A stretch of DNA of 41,491 nt, taken from the NCBI GenBank assembly GCA_028281635.1, contig JANQJM010000196.1, forward strand, positions 1 through 41,491. Direction: 5' to 3'. This document shows positions 15,696-23,739 of the stretch, piece by piece (position 1 is the first letter of the stretch; every line of letters begins with the position of its first letter). The DNA is from Pseudomonadales bacterium. GTDB taxonomy: Bacteria > Pseudomonadota > Gammaproteobacteria > Pseudomonadales > Pseudohongiellaceae. The notes beneath the pieces are model-generated. The model saw nothing but the letters and a program-made list of their open reading frames with translations. It made no database searches and had not been told where the DNA came from. Made by a program: the position numbers and the translations under genes.

Positions 15696-16859
15696 ATGCT
15701 TCGTTCATTATTAAAGCTTGTTGGTCTTGGCCTGGTAGTATCGGCGGCTACCTCCGCTGTTGCCCAGACTTACTCCAGCGCCCATCATGACTATCGCGTT
15801 GTGACAGTCACTGATGGACTGGTACAACCCTGGTCTATGTCCTGGTTACCGGGCGGCGATATGCTGGTAACTGAAAAACCAGGCCGTCTGCGCATCGTAC
15901 GCAACGGCAATTTACTGCCAGAAGCAGTGCCCGGTGTACCCGATGTGTTTTATCGTGGGCAGGGCGGTTTGTTCGAGGTTGTACCTCATCCAGAATTCAG
16001 CGACAACCGCTGGGTCTATCTCACTTACTCACGCGAAGAAGGTGATACTTCAGTAACGGCAATCGCCCGAGGTGTATTCGAGAATGATCGCCTGAACAAC
16101 ACTACCGAAATCTTCGCTACTCAGGCAGAAGGGTTTGGCCACTACGGCGGCAAGCTGGTCTTCGACGGCAATGGTTACATGTTTTTAACTGCTGGTGACC
16201 GCATGGCACCACCGGTTGGCGATCGCGATGCGCTGATGGCTCATCCGGCGCAGGATCTCAGCAATCACAACGGCGTTGTGATTCGTTTGCATGACGACGG
16301 TCGCGTACCCGATGACAATCCTTTCGCAGGTGAGCGTGGTGCTTTACCAGAGATTTGGAGTTACGGTCATCGCAGTCCACAAGGTCTGGCCATTCACCCT
16401 GAAACCGGAGACCTTTGGGAAACCGAGCACGGCCCACAAGGTGGCGACGAGCTGAATCGAATTGAGCCGGGCAACAACTACGGTTGGCCTGTGGTAGGTC
16501 GTGGTGTGAACTACGGTGAATTCGGTCGTCCTATTCATGTGGGCATCGCCGAAGAAGGCATGACCAACCCAACCCGTTTCTGGGTGCCTTCAATCGCGAC
16601 TTCAGGCCTGATGATTTACTCCGGTGACAAATTCCCATTGTGGTACGGCAGCATTTTCTCCGGTGCTCTGGCCGGTGAACAACTGGCGCGTATGCACATG
16701 GATGATAGCTACCGCAATGTAGAAGTCGAAGAAACACTAGCCTATGGTATGGGTCGCATCCGCGACGTACGTCAGGGTCCAGATGGCTACATCTACCTGG
16801 CGATTTCCGATCGCGAAGGAGCTGAAACTGCTGTGGTTAGATTAGAACCAGTTGACTAG
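15696..16859 (+). CDS. Periplasmic PQQ-dependent aldose sugar dehydrogenase (YliI/Asd-like)
   Basis: This secreted beta-propeller enzyme, 387 residues, oxidises aldose sugars to lactones using pyrroloquinoline quinone. Residues 1-24 form a signal peptide (ATSAVAQ). The family signature is clear: PWSMSWLPGGDMLVTEKPGRLRIV, QGGLFEVVPHPEF, the catalytic His149 in GHYGGKLVFDGNGYMFLTAGDR, the later YGHRSPQGLAIHP and ETEHGPQGGDELNRIEPGNNYGWP. This length and order match the YliI-type family. AGGAGAA lies 5 bases before the ATG and a strong terminator follows the stop. It is a monocistronic gene with a long leader of over 300 bp. Confidence 0.93.
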   Translation: MLRSLLKLVGLGLVVSAATSAVAQTYSSAHHDYRVVTVTDGLVQPWSMSWLPGGDMLVTEKPGRLRIVRNGNLLPEAVPGVPDVFYRGQGGLFEVVPHPEFSDNRWVYLTYSREEGDTSVTAIARGVFENDRLNNTTEIFATQAEGFGHYGGKLVFDGNGYMFLTAGDRMAPPVGDRDALMAHPAQDLSNHNGVVIRLHDDGRVPDDNPFAGERGALPEIWSYGHRSPQGLAIHPETGDLWETEHGPQGGDELNRIEPGNNYGWPVVGRGVNYGEFGRPIHVGIAEEGMTNPTRFWVPSIATSGLMIYSGDKFPLWYGSIFSGALAGEQLARMHMDDSYRNVEVEETLAYGMGRIRDVRQGPDGYIYLAISDREGAETAVVRLEPVD

Positions 16860-16880
16860 TAAAGACTGTACTAAAAAACT

Positions 16881-16908
16881 AAAAGGGGCTCGAAAGAGCC
16901 CCTTTTTT
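16881..16908 (+). terminator. Rho-independent terminator
   Basis: AAAAGGGGCTC pairs with GAGCCCCTTTT across a GAAA loop and runs into T6. It ends the sugar dehydrogenase gene; the A tract before the stem lets it work on the minus strand too. Confidence 0.95.
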
Positions 16909-17068
16909 GTTGCTTGTGAAAAGTGCTCACAGTTAAGGTAAGGATGTTCCTTTCCTGTGAAAAATACACTAACTATCTGAATCATATACTAAAAAATGGC
17001 CATTATTTTGTTTGAACAGGTTTCATGATACAAAAGCTTCAACACTGAGAATTCGATCGCGTAGCACA

Positions 17069-17473
17069 ATGGGAAAATCGGCCATAGAGCAACTTAACTC
17101 CGATAAACAACCGAAGATGGTTGTTCTCGACAAAGATTTTGCAGGCGTGAAGCAAGGTCAGCGCTTGTTCGTGGCAACACCTAAAATTGTTGATGACTAT
17201 ATCAGGAGCATTCCCTACGGTGAGACTCGCACCATCGAACGTATGCGAAGAGATATGGCCAGACGACGTAAATGTGATGCTTCCTGTCCAGTTTCTACAG
17301 CAATTTTTATTCGAATCGCAGCGCAAGCAGCAGTTGATGAGATGAATGCAGGGAAAGAGATGAGTGAGGTCTCTCCCTTCTGGCGGCTTCTTAAAAGCTC
17401 AGACAAAATCACCAAGAAACTTTCTGTGGATTCCGCCTGGGTAGATCAACAACGTCTGGCGGAAGTGAGTTAG
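17069..17473 (+). CDS. Conserved protein of unknown function, possibly alkyltransferase-like
   Basis: The protein has 134 residues. Features are a DKDFAGVKQGQRLFVATPKIVDDYIRSIPYGETRTIERMRRDMARR segment, then a conserved CDASCPVSTAIFIRI with two cysteines, then SPFWRLLKSSDKITKKLS and a charged end (VDQQRLAE). I recall a widespread uncharacterised family with this exact pattern (DY.R.IP.G.T.T...MR..LA, CP.T..I.LRI, .PFWR.). The helical layout is somewhat like the DNA-binding domain of O6-alkylguanine transferases, but the PCHR motif is absent, so that link is weak. The ATG at 17069 fits the family start; the frame is open further to a TTG at 17012. No good ribosome site precedes either. Confidence 0.72.
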   Translation: MGKSAIEQLNSDKQPKMVVLDKDFAGVKQGQRLFVATPKIVDDYIRSIPYGETRTIERMRRDMARRRKCDASCPVSTAIFIRIAAQAAVDEMNAGKEMSEVSPFWRLLKSSDKITKKLSVDSAWVDQQRLAEVS

Positions 17474-17526
17474 GTTTCTTTTTCAAATCACCCAATCTTT
17501 AGTAGTTGAAGAACACTTTGTCGTTT

Positions 17527-18039
17527 TCATAATTTCGGTTGCGCGTTTTCCGGGGTAGCTTCTGGAAGAAGCTTATCTACTTTTTCATGCAGATGTTGGA
17601 TTGCTAATTCAGTTTTCAAATTCACTTCAAAAGCATTGGAGGACGCGATCCTGTCTTTTTCAGCCTGTCTGTTTTGGGACATCATAATGATCGGCGCTTG
17701 AATGGAGGCGAGGGTTGATAGCACCAGGTTGAGCAATATGTAGGGATAAGCATCGAAATCAGCATCCATGTTGATCAGGATAAGAGAGTTAATTCCCATC
17801 CAGGCAAACAGAAAAAATAGAAAGGAAAAAATAAATCCCCAGGATCCAACTATTTGGGCTAAACCGTCGGCAACACGATCCCAGAATGTGGTTTGTTCCT
17901 TAAAGATCTGATTGACGTTTTCCGCTACCGGCTCACCCGAAGCGATAGCCTCAATGACATGTTGCTCTTTGGGAGTAAGGTCGTCATAGGGTTGTCCCAG
18001 CAGGGCTTTTGCTAGATTTGATAGATATTTTGTGGCCAT
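17527..18039 (-). CDS. DUF1003 membrane protein
   Basis: The protein has 170 residues with two membrane segments (VGSWGFIFSFLFFLFAWMGINSLIL and PYILLNLVLSTLASIQAPIIMMS). The loop between them and the MSQNRQAEKDR motif with a following coiled region (LKTELAIQHLHEKVDKLL) are characteristic of DUF1003. The family is widespread in bacteria and its function is unknown; it is predicted to sit in the inner membrane with both ends in the cytoplasm. It is divergent from the MscS-like gene, whose start lies about 60 bp away, so the two may share a control region. Confidence 0.88.
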   Translation of the reverse strand: MATKYLSNLAKALLGQPYDDLTPKEQHVIEAIASGEPVAENVNQIFKEQTTFWDRVADGLAQIVGSWGFIFSFLFFLFAWMGINSLILINMDADFDAYPYILLNLVLSTLASIQAPIIMMSQNRQAEKDRIASSNAFEVNLKTELAIQHLHEKVDKLLPEATPENAQPKL

Positions 18040-18101
18040 TGGACTATTGTGCCTCCTTCTAATTAGTGCCTGAGCAGTGCCTACTGTTCTGCCCAGAAAT
18101 T

Positions 18102-18686
18102 ATGGCAGCTAATGATCTAATGCAAAGCTTTTTGGACAATTACGGATTGCAGCTAGCGGTTACCGCCTCAATATTGGTGGTCTATTTGCTCGTAGTTCGA
18201 TTCACCAAGCCGAAAATCGTTGAAGGTGCGGATCAAGGGAGATTTAAGGATTCGGCAGCAACAAATGCCATCAATCTTGTTCGTTTGTTCTACAGTATTT
18301 TTGCGGTGCTCATTCTTGCTGTGGTGTGGGGCCTGGACTTCCGTTCAGTAATAATTTTTACAACAACCACTGTGACTCTGCTTGGTGTTGCCCTGTTTGC
18401 CAGTTGGTCCATATTGAGCAATATCACCGCTTATTTCGTGCTGTTGCTACACCCTTCTTATCGCAGAGGAACATTCATTCGGGTTATAGATGTCGACAAT
18501 TATGCAGAAGGGTATATCTCCGATCTTTCGCCGTTTAATACGAAACTCGTCACGGAAAACAGGGAAGTCATTCTCTACCCCAATAACCTGCTTTTAGGCC
18601 GGCCAGCTATGATAAATCCCAGAGATCGGTTGGATGGAATTGGCAAACTAAAACCCAGTATTCAACCTGACCCAGATCCAGCTTAG
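18102..18686 (+). CDS. Small MscS-like mechanosensitive channel
   Basis: The protein has 194 residues, shorter than E. coli MscS. It has an N-terminal membrane segment (LAVTASILVVYLLVVRF), a second (INLVRLFYSIFAVLILAVVWGL) and the pore-lining segment IIFTTTTVTLLGVALFASWSILSNITAYFVLLLHPSYRRGTFIRV, followed by the beta domain (VDNYAEGYISDLSPFNTKLVTENREVILYPNNLL), all typical of MscS. The long C-terminal cytoplasmic vestibule of MscS is missing, so the protein may be a minimal channel. It would release osmolytes under hypo-osmotic stress. ATG 18102 is preferred, but GTG 18066 and ATG 18120 are possible. Confidence 0.85.
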   Translation: MAANDLMQSFLDNYGLQLAVTASILVVYLLVVRFTKPKIVEGADQGRFKDSAATNAINLVRLFYSIFAVLILAVVWGLDFRSVIIFTTTTVTLLGVALFASWSILSNITAYFVLLLHPSYRRGTFIRVIDVDNYAEGYISDLSPFNTKLVTENREVILYPNNLLLGRPAMINPRDRLDGIGKLKPSIQPDPDPA

Positions 18687-18840
18687 CACCCATATCAGTA
18701 CCGTTGTCCCTGGTGTCTGGGATGATGTCCGCCAACTTTTTCTCACAGCGCTCCTACTGGTAACAGAGGCAGCACGCAAACAACAGCTAAATAAATCTGG
18801 AGTTCGGATGAGCTCCCGATTTAGCGCGTGGATTATTTAG

Positions 18841-18896
18841 TTCTAAAAGGTAGAGAATATTGTTGACACAGAAATTATTTATTCTACAATTTAGAA
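18841..18896. promoter_or_regulatory. Promoter with flanking inverted repeat before the PadR gene
   Basis: A near-consensus sigma-70 promoter has TTGACA at 18863-18868 and TACAAT at 18885-18890, 16 bp apart. It sits inside the inverted repeat TTCTAAAAGGTAGA (18841-18854) and TCTACAATTTAGAA (18883-18896), which match at 12 of 14 positions. The right arm covers the -10. This is a good candidate for an autoregulatory PadR operator. Confidence 0.65.
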
Positions 18897-18918
18897 AAAA
18901 TGACTCCTGGGTACAAAA

Positions 18919-19284
18919 ATGACATCGCCTAACTCTTCGCGTGAAGGCTCATTGGGTGAGTTAGAACATATCGTGTTGTTGACTCTGGTGCGTCTTGGTG
19001 ATGACGCCTATGGCATGTCTGTTCGCTCCACAATTCATGAATTGATTGGCCGGGATATCTCGATTGGTGCCATCTATACGACTTTAGAGCGTTTGCAAGA
19101 TAAGGGGTACGTTCGGTCAAGCATGGGTGAAGCTACCGCAAAGCGGGGAGGGCGTGCGAAGAAGTATTTCAAAGTCACCGCTAAAGGCACGAAAGCACTG
19201 CGAGCAGTGCGCTCGAATCTGGAAGTGCTTTGGCAGGGAATTCAAATTTTTGGATCGCTTGACGGCGAATTCGGGCGGATCTAG
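18919..19284 (+). CDS. PadR-family transcriptional regulator
   Basis: The protein has 121 residues with a winged helix-turn-helix: GELEHIVLLTLVRLGDDAYGMSVRSTIHE, then DISIGAIYTTLERLQDKGYVRSSMGEATAKRGGRAKKYFKVTAKG, the strongly conserved PadR core. The helical C-terminus forms the dimer. PadR genes next to a permease-prefix protein are a common arrangement in which the regulator controls that gene; here the partner begins 3 bp after the stop. The promoter and a flanking dyad lie immediately upstream, suggesting autoregulation. The inducer is unknown. Confidence 0.93.
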   Translation: MTSPNSSREGSLGELEHIVLLTLVRLGDDAYGMSVRSTIHELIGRDISIGAIYTTLERLQDKGYVRSSMGEATAKRGGRAKKYFKVTAKGTKALRAVRSNLEVLWQGIQIFGSLDGEFGRI

Positions 19285-19287
19285 CGC

Positions 19288-19992
19288 ATGAGTGCTAACT
19301 ATCAGGCAGGTGGCAGTGATCATCAACGTGTTCTGGGTCCGCCAAGAATTCCGCAATGTATGCTGTCTTTTTTCCTTCCAGCTTCATTGCGGGAGCCGAT
19401 ACTGGGGGATCTGGAAGAGGAGTTTCTCCTCAGGCAGGCGGCCAGCGGAAGTACATTCCACGCTTTGGCGTGGTATTGGCTGCAGGCGTGTAAAAGCGCC
19501 TGTGTGTTTTTTTGGCAACAACGAGGTACGGGTATGGCTTATTTACTTAGTGTCGTGTTTTTCATTGCCATGATGATGTTGTCCATGGCGACCTCTCAGT
19601 TTGGCTTTTGGCTTATCAGCCCGCCTATTTTTATAGGCTTGTTTCCATTGGCCTTCATAATGGGAATTGGCGCAACCTCATTCAAGGCATGTAAATTGGG
19701 GCTAAAAGCAAGCTTCAGTGATTCCTCAGGTCATAGCAAAGAGGAAATCGCATTAGCCAGAAAATTTCTGAATGTGACGGGAAATCAGTTTCTTCTGGTT
19801 GCCGGGGTAATATTTTTCCTGGGAGCCATTCAACTGTTGGTGAGTTTTTCCCAGAATCCAGCTCTGCTGGAGGATTCCAGCCGGTATGCGCGTTACGCAG
19901 TCGCATTGATTCCGTTATTTTACGGCATGATCTTCAAATGTTTGTTCTACTCTGCAGAACAAAAAGTCATTTGGAAGTATCTGTCTGCATAG
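19288..19992 (+). CDS. Membrane protein with permease-prefix domain, PadR partner
   Basis: The protein has 234 residues. The start PPRIPQCMLSFFLPASLREPILGDLEEEFLLRQAASGSTFHALAWYWLQACKS matches the permease prefix domain that usually precedes FtsX-like MacB-type transporter domains and is paired with PadR regulators. Here that transporter part is missing. Instead, about four membrane segments follow (AYLLSVVFFIAMMMLSM, FWLISPPIFIGLFPLAFIMG, QFLLVAGVIFFLGAIQLLVSF and RYAVALIPLFYGMIFKCLFYS). It overlaps no other gene, starts 3 bp after PadR and forms one operon with it. The transport role cannot be stated. Confidence 0.8.
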   Translation: MSANYQAGGSDHQRVLGPPRIPQCMLSFFLPASLREPILGDLEEEFLLRQAASGSTFHALAWYWLQACKSACVFFWQQRGTGMAYLLSVVFFIAMMMLSMATSQFGFWLISPPIFIGLFPLAFIMGIGATSFKACKLGLKASFSDSSGHSKEEIALARKFLNVTGNQFLLVAGVIFFLGAIQLLVSFSQNPALLEDSSRYARYAVALIPLFYGMIFKCLFYSAEQKVIWKYLSA

Positions 19993-20033
19993 ATGTAAAA
20001 ACTCCTGGTTTGTCGGCTATTCTTCTCGTTATT

Positions 20034-20070
20034 CGTCTCCAGTGTAAGTAATCTACCCACACTGGAGACG
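20034..20070 (+). promoter_or_regulatory. Perfect 12-bp hairpin covering the ribosome binding site of the next gene
   Basis: CGTCTCCAGTGT (20034-20045) is perfectly complementary to ACACTGGAGACG (20059-20070), with a 13-nt loop. The 3' arm contains GGAG (20064-20067), 7 bases before the GTG start at 20075, so the stem would hide the Shine-Dalgarno sequence. No T tract follows, so it is not a terminator. Confidence 0.75.
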
Positions 20071-20074
20071 ATAC

Positions 20075-20698
20075 GTGAACATAAAAAAACTCAAGCAAGC
20101 AGAAGCAGCTTTCCTGGCCCAATACCAAGGGGGCTTCAAGCACCCCGATATGGTGGCTATCGGCAAGAAACACAAGATGGATTCCATGATTGAGCAGGTG
20201 CAGGAGAGCTTCAAAAAATCGAAATTTAAAGACAGCAATGCGGTGGTTGACGACATGGGGAAACACATCGGTCGCTCGTCCATGGTGTCTATGTTTGAAA
20301 AACCGAAGTTTCGGGATTTCATTCGATCTCTAAACTCGGTGGAGAAAGAAGCACTGGCCTCTGGATTGCGCAATCGGTTCCATGGCAATGAAGAGAAGGG
20401 TTTCGACATGATGCTTTCCGTTTTGCAGAGTCGTAAATTAGCCAAGTGGTCCCTGATTAGTGTGTTGCCAGTTTACTTTCGTCCGGATGATGAGGTGTTC
20501 GTTAAGCCCACAACGGCGAAAGGAGTGATAGAACATTTCGAATTGGAGGGCCTGGTCTATAAGCCGCAACCGAGTTGGGAATTCTATGTGGCCTTTCGAG
20601 ACGAAGTACTTAAGATGAAGAAGAAGGTACGTAAGTCCCTGTCGCCCAATAACGCTGCCTTTACCGGATTTCTCATGATGGCCATGAAGACTCAGTAA
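20075..20698 (+). CDS. Conserved protein of unknown function
   Basis: The protein has 207 residues, soluble and mostly helical. I recall a conserved proteobacterial family with the same blocks: AEAAFLAQYQGGFKHPDM, GRSSMVSMFEKPKFRDFIRSLN, LRNRFHGNEEKGFDMML, KLAKWSLISVLPVYFRPDDEVFVKPTTAKGVIEHFELE and LVYKPQPSWEFY. The function is not known. The repeated conserved Pro and Arg residues and the FVKPTTAK block suggest a binding rather than a catalytic surface, but I would not go further. The start is GTG with GGAG 7 bases upstream, inside a perfect hairpin, so translation is probably regulated. The C-terminus reads AAFTGFLMMAMKTQ, also conserved in the family. Confidence 0.82.
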   Translation: MNIKKLKQAEAAFLAQYQGGFKHPDMVAIGKKHKMDSMIEQVQESFKKSKFKDSNAVVDDMGKHIGRSSMVSMFEKPKFRDFIRSLNSVEKEALASGLRNRFHGNEEKGFDMMLSVLQSRKLAKWSLISVLPVYFRPDDEVFVKPTTAKGVIEHFELEGLVYKPQPSWEFYVAFRDEVLKMKKKVRKSLSPNNAAFTGFLMMAMKTQ

Positions 20699-20755
20699 CG
20701 ACTTTGCCGTGGATTGGGTATCATCAGTAGACTATAAAAATAATAGGGTACTCCC

Positions 20756-21805
20756 ATGCCAACCTTCAGCACTCGCATATTACCGGCTGGCTTATTGTTT
20801 CTCTGCAACCTGGCAGTGGCTCAGCCTCCGGGTGTAGCGCCCACTATTCACGGTGTTCGTAACGACCTGCCTCGGCCCTACACCACATTCCGCAATTGGG
20901 GTGAGCTGCCCGGCGATACTTCGGAATGGGGCGCGGTGACGGCGGTTGAACCGTCACTGGACGGTCGATTCATATATGTGGTGCACCGGTGCTTCGAAAA
21001 TTCCTGTGAAGGGCGGCCCGAAGATCCGATTCTAAAATTCGATTACGACGGTAATCTGTTGTTGAGTTTTGGTGCCGGGCTTTTCATCTTTCCCCACGGT
21101 GCGACAGTCGATCATGAAGGCAATCTTTGGGTTACGGATGCCAGAGCCAATGATCAGATAGGACATCAGGTATTCAAATTCAGCCCGCAGGGAGAGATTT
21201 TGATGACTTTAGGTCAACGTGGCGTGGGTGGCAGCGGACCAGACAAGCTCTTCTGGCCTAATGACGTGGTTGTTGATCCTCGCGATGGCGACATTTTTGT
21301 TGCAGATAGTCACCGCGGCGGCCAAAACAATCGCATCGTTCATTTTGATCGCAACGGAAGCTATCTTAATGAGTTTGGTGAGAAAGGCTCTGGCCCGGGT
21401 CAGCTAAGTGAGCCTCATTCGATTGCTATGGACTCGCGCGGGATGTTGTTCATCGGCGACCGGGAGAACAATAGAATCCAGATCATGACCCAGGAAGGTG
21501 AGCTGGTTGATGAATGGAGGCACTTCGGTCGGCCGAGCGGACTCTACATCACTCCAGATGACACACTGTATGTGGCCGACTCGGAGTCGGGTCCAGATAC
21601 TGGCGCGGGTGAACTCACTGGAATAATGAAAGGGATACGCGTTGGTTCAGCAATTGATGGCACAGTACATAGTTTTATTGAAGACATGGAGCCGCTTCGA
21701 GACGACCATTCGGGTGCGGAGGGTGTGGGTGTTGACCTTAATGGTAATGTATATGGTGCGGTAGTGCGCCGGCGCATGTTAGAGAAGCACGTACTGAATC
21801 CCTGA
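20756..21805 (+). CDS. Secreted NHL-repeat beta-propeller protein
   Basis: The protein has 349 residues with a signal peptide (about 1-22, ending LAVAQ). The mature part is a beta-propeller with several NHL-type repeats: FDYDGNLLLSFG, FPHGATVDHEGNLWVTDA, FWPNDVVVDPRDGDIFVADS, LSEPHSIAMDSRGMLFIGDRENNRIQ and GLYITPDDTLYVADSE. These 'P..ia.d..g.lyv.D' motifs also occur in peptidyl-glycine alpha-amidating lyase-like proteins, to which it is most similar in style; catalytic residues of that enzyme cannot be confirmed by eye. It may be an extracellular or periplasmic hydrolase or binding protein. It is followed 12 bp later by an acetyltransferase gene. Confidence 0.83.
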   Translation: MPTFSTRILPAGLLFLCNLAVAQPPGVAPTIHGVRNDLPRPYTTFRNWGELPGDTSEWGAVTAVEPSLDGRFIYVVHRCFENSCEGRPEDPILKFDYDGNLLLSFGAGLFIFPHGATVDHEGNLWVTDARANDQIGHQVFKFSPQGEILMTLGQRGVGGSGPDKLFWPNDVVVDPRDGDIFVADSHRGGQNNRIVHFDRNGSYLNEFGEKGSGPGQLSEPHSIAMDSRGMLFIGDRENNRIQIMTQEGELVDEWRHFGRPSGLYITPDDTLYVADSESGPDTGAGELTGIMKGIRVGSAIDGTVHSFIEDMEPLRDDHSGAEGVGVDLNGNVYGAVVRRRMLEKHVLNP

Positions 21806-21817
21806 ACAATAAAAGAA

Positions 21818-22360
21818 ATGGAATTTACATATCGCATAGCCAGTAATGCTGATGTGCCGGATATTATCGGTCTGATGCAGCTCTCCATCGAAGAAAACAT
21901 GAAAGTCTTCCTGTCCAGGCAAGAAATTGAGGCAGCGAAGGAGACCATGGGTGTGGATCAAACACTGATTGACGACGGTACTTACTTTCTCATCGAGGCA
22001 GAAGAAGGGGGCGAAAAAGTATTAGTCGGTTGCGGTGGATGGGGGAAGCGGCGCACGTTATATGGTGGCAATCACACCAAGGGCCGTGATGACAGTTTTA
22101 GCGACCCGGCAACCGAAGCGGCCCGTATTCGAGCCATGTACACTCATCCAAAGTGGACGCGAAAAGGCATCGGTTCCCTGTTGATCAGGCTGGGCGAAGA
22201 CGCTGCTCGAGCTGCGGGATTCTCCCGAATGGAGCTGGGCTCAACGGTGGCAGGAGAAGCGTTGTATCTGGCCAAGGGCTATAAGGAAGTGAGCCGCGAA
22301 AATCATATCGGCGCCAATGGTTCGGACAATCTCGTCATCAAGATGGAGAAGGCACTCTAG
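21818..22360 (+). CDS. GNAT-family N-acetyltransferase
   Basis: The protein has 180 residues. It contains the GNAT core: the N-terminal beta-alpha unit, IRAMYTHPKWTRKGIGSLLIRLGEDAA with the acetyl-CoA loop RKGIGS (115-120), and the C-terminal GFSRMELGSTVAGEALYLAKGYKEV. The middle (CGGWGKRRTLYGGNHTKGRDDSFSDPATEAARI) is the longer insertion seen in a common subgroup of unknown substrate. It is adjacent to the NHL-repeat gene at 12 bp spacing and may be transcribed with it, although the functions do not suggest a pathway. It is cytoplasmic and the acceptor is unknown. Confidence 0.88.
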   Translation: MEFTYRIASNADVPDIIGLMQLSIEENMKVFLSRQEIEAAKETMGVDQTLIDDGTYFLIEAEEGGEKVLVGCGGWGKRRTLYGGNHTKGRDDSFSDPATEAARIRAMYTHPKWTRKGIGSLLIRLGEDAARAAGFSRMELGSTVAGEALYLAKGYKEVSRENHIGANGSDNLVIKMEKAL

Positions 22361-22441
22361 CCGATTACTCACTCGTCGCTAAAACTAGCCCAGTAACTGG
22401 CCGACTTAAAGACATGGGATGTCAATCTTAGAGGCCGCGTC

Positions 22442-22804
22442 GTGAATAGAGTTACATTAGCAGATCGCTTTGTGAGTTATAGCGATGCTGTGGGTGTTTT
22501 CCCTTTCGTGCAAGCCACGGCGTTTTCGGTCGCATTATCTGAGCCGGATATTCGCTGCTCCATCGCGGAAATCTGGATTCAGGTTTCTGTAGGCAACTTC
22601 ATCTTTGCAGCTATCACGACGATTGCCGTTGTTTTGTTTCGTCGTTCCGAGATGAAATTACGCGCCGGCGAAGAACTGGATGGTATGGTCGCCACTTATT
22701 TGAAACGATTACATGTCGGACGTCTTTCCATCATCTGGCTGGCATTTCTCTATCTGTTTTTCAGCGCCTACTCAGCTACTCTCGATCCTCTCTGCCTAAC
22801 CTGA
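22442..22804 (+). CDS. Small membrane protein of unknown function
   Basis: The protein has 120 residues with membrane segments at about 47-65 (WIQVSVGNFIFAAITTIAVVLF) and 96-114 (LSIIWLAFLYLFFSAYSATL), and a short N-terminal region. I do not recognise a family. The GTG start at 22442 has GAGG 8-11 bases before it. The stop lies inside the 3' end of the ion channel gene on the opposite strand, a 9-bp convergent overlap. Function unknown. Confidence 0.6.
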   Translation: MNRVTLADRFVSYSDAVGVFPFVQATAFSVALSEPDIRCSIAEIWIQVSVGNFIFAAITTIAVVLFRRSEMKLRAGEELDGMVATYLKRLHVGRLSIIWLAFLYLFFSAYSATLDPLCLT

Positions 22805-23632
22805 GCGAGTCTTACGCATAATAGTGTGCATCTCATCGATCTGTTTTTGCATGTGAGAAATTTGTTCGGCTAGCTCCTCGCGCTCCTGATGTGCTTGTTC
22901 GGCAGTTTCCTGATTGTGTTCCTCAGTCATGACTTCCAAAATTACACCCACCATCATGTTGAGAAACACAAAGGCCATCAGAAAAATAAAACTCAAATAG
23001 AAAATCCAGCTTAATGGGTGCACTTCCATGGTGGCATACATGACGTCGGTCCAGTCTTCGAACGTGGCTACCCGAAACAAGGTCAACATGGCAATCGAGA
23101 CGTCTCCCCATAAAGTTTCGTCAATAGTGGAGAAAAACAGCGACCCGATAGCGCCGTAAATGTAGAAGATGATGAACATCAACAAAGCGATATATCCCAT
23201 TCTGGGAATCGCTTTCAACAGTGCGTTGATCAAGGAGCGTAGCTCCGGCACCACGGAAACCAGACGTAATACTCTGAACACGCGTAACAGCCGACCTATC
23301 AGCACAGCCTCGGCATTCTCAACAGGCACCAGGCTGCCAATTACGATGATTGTGTCGAACAGATTCCAGCCGTCTCGCAGAAAGCGTCTTCTGTCTTCGC
23401 AAACCAAAAAACGCAAGACGATTTCAGCCAGGAAAAAATAGGTAATGGAATTATCCAATACCGGTAAGACTCGTTGTGCGAAAAATGGCAGGTCATAGGT
23501 CTTGGCACCGACAGAGATCGCCGAGAGGATGATGATAAAGATCACGCTCCACTGAAAAACACGGCTGCTTTCGATGCGTTTTAGTATTTCGGCGGCGGAT
23601 GCCGCGCCTGGAGGTATGGACGCTGTACTCAT
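22796..23632 (-). CDS. Bacterial voltage-gated-type cation channel
   Basis: This 278-residue channel subunit works as a homotetramer, like NaChBac and NavAb. Six membrane segments are visible. S4 has four arginines at three-residue spacing (R114, R117, R120, R123 in LIGRLLRVFRVLRLVSVVP). S5 and S6 flank the pore, whose filter is TFEDWTD (190-196), followed by S6 ending GVILEVMTEEHNQ. The long C-terminal helix (QETAEQAHQEREELAEQISHMQKQIDEMHTIM) is a coiled coil of the kind that assembles these tetramers. NavAb has TLESWSM at the filter and its engineered calcium form has TLDDWSD, so calcium passage is likely here. It is convergent with the small membrane protein gene. Confidence 0.9.
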   Translation of the reverse strand: MSTASIPPGAASAAEILKRIESSRVFQWSVIFIIILSAISVGAKTYDLPFFAQRVLPVLDNSITYFFLAEIVLRFLVCEDRRRFLRDGWNLFDTIIVIGSLVPVENAEAVLIGRLLRVFRVLRLVSVVPELRSLINALLKAIPRMGYIALLMFIIFYIYGAIGSLFFSTIDETLWGDVSIAMLTLFRVATFEDWTDVMYATMEVHPLSWIFYLSFIFLMAFVFLNMMVGVILEVMTEEHNQETAEQAHQEREELAEQISHMQKQIDEMHTIMRKTRSG

Positions 23633-23739
23633 GAATCGACTACTCCAATCGGTGGCTGCAAGCTAGGGAGCGGGGATTATAACGATGGGTAGTGCGGGGA
23701 GATAGGTGCAGCTTTTCGGGTTCTCAACCAGAAGAGGTG

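Noticed and set aside
17069-17473. O6-alkylguanine-DNA alkyltransferase
   Set aside because: The PCHR active-site motif is missing and only the helix layout and two cysteines are reminiscent.
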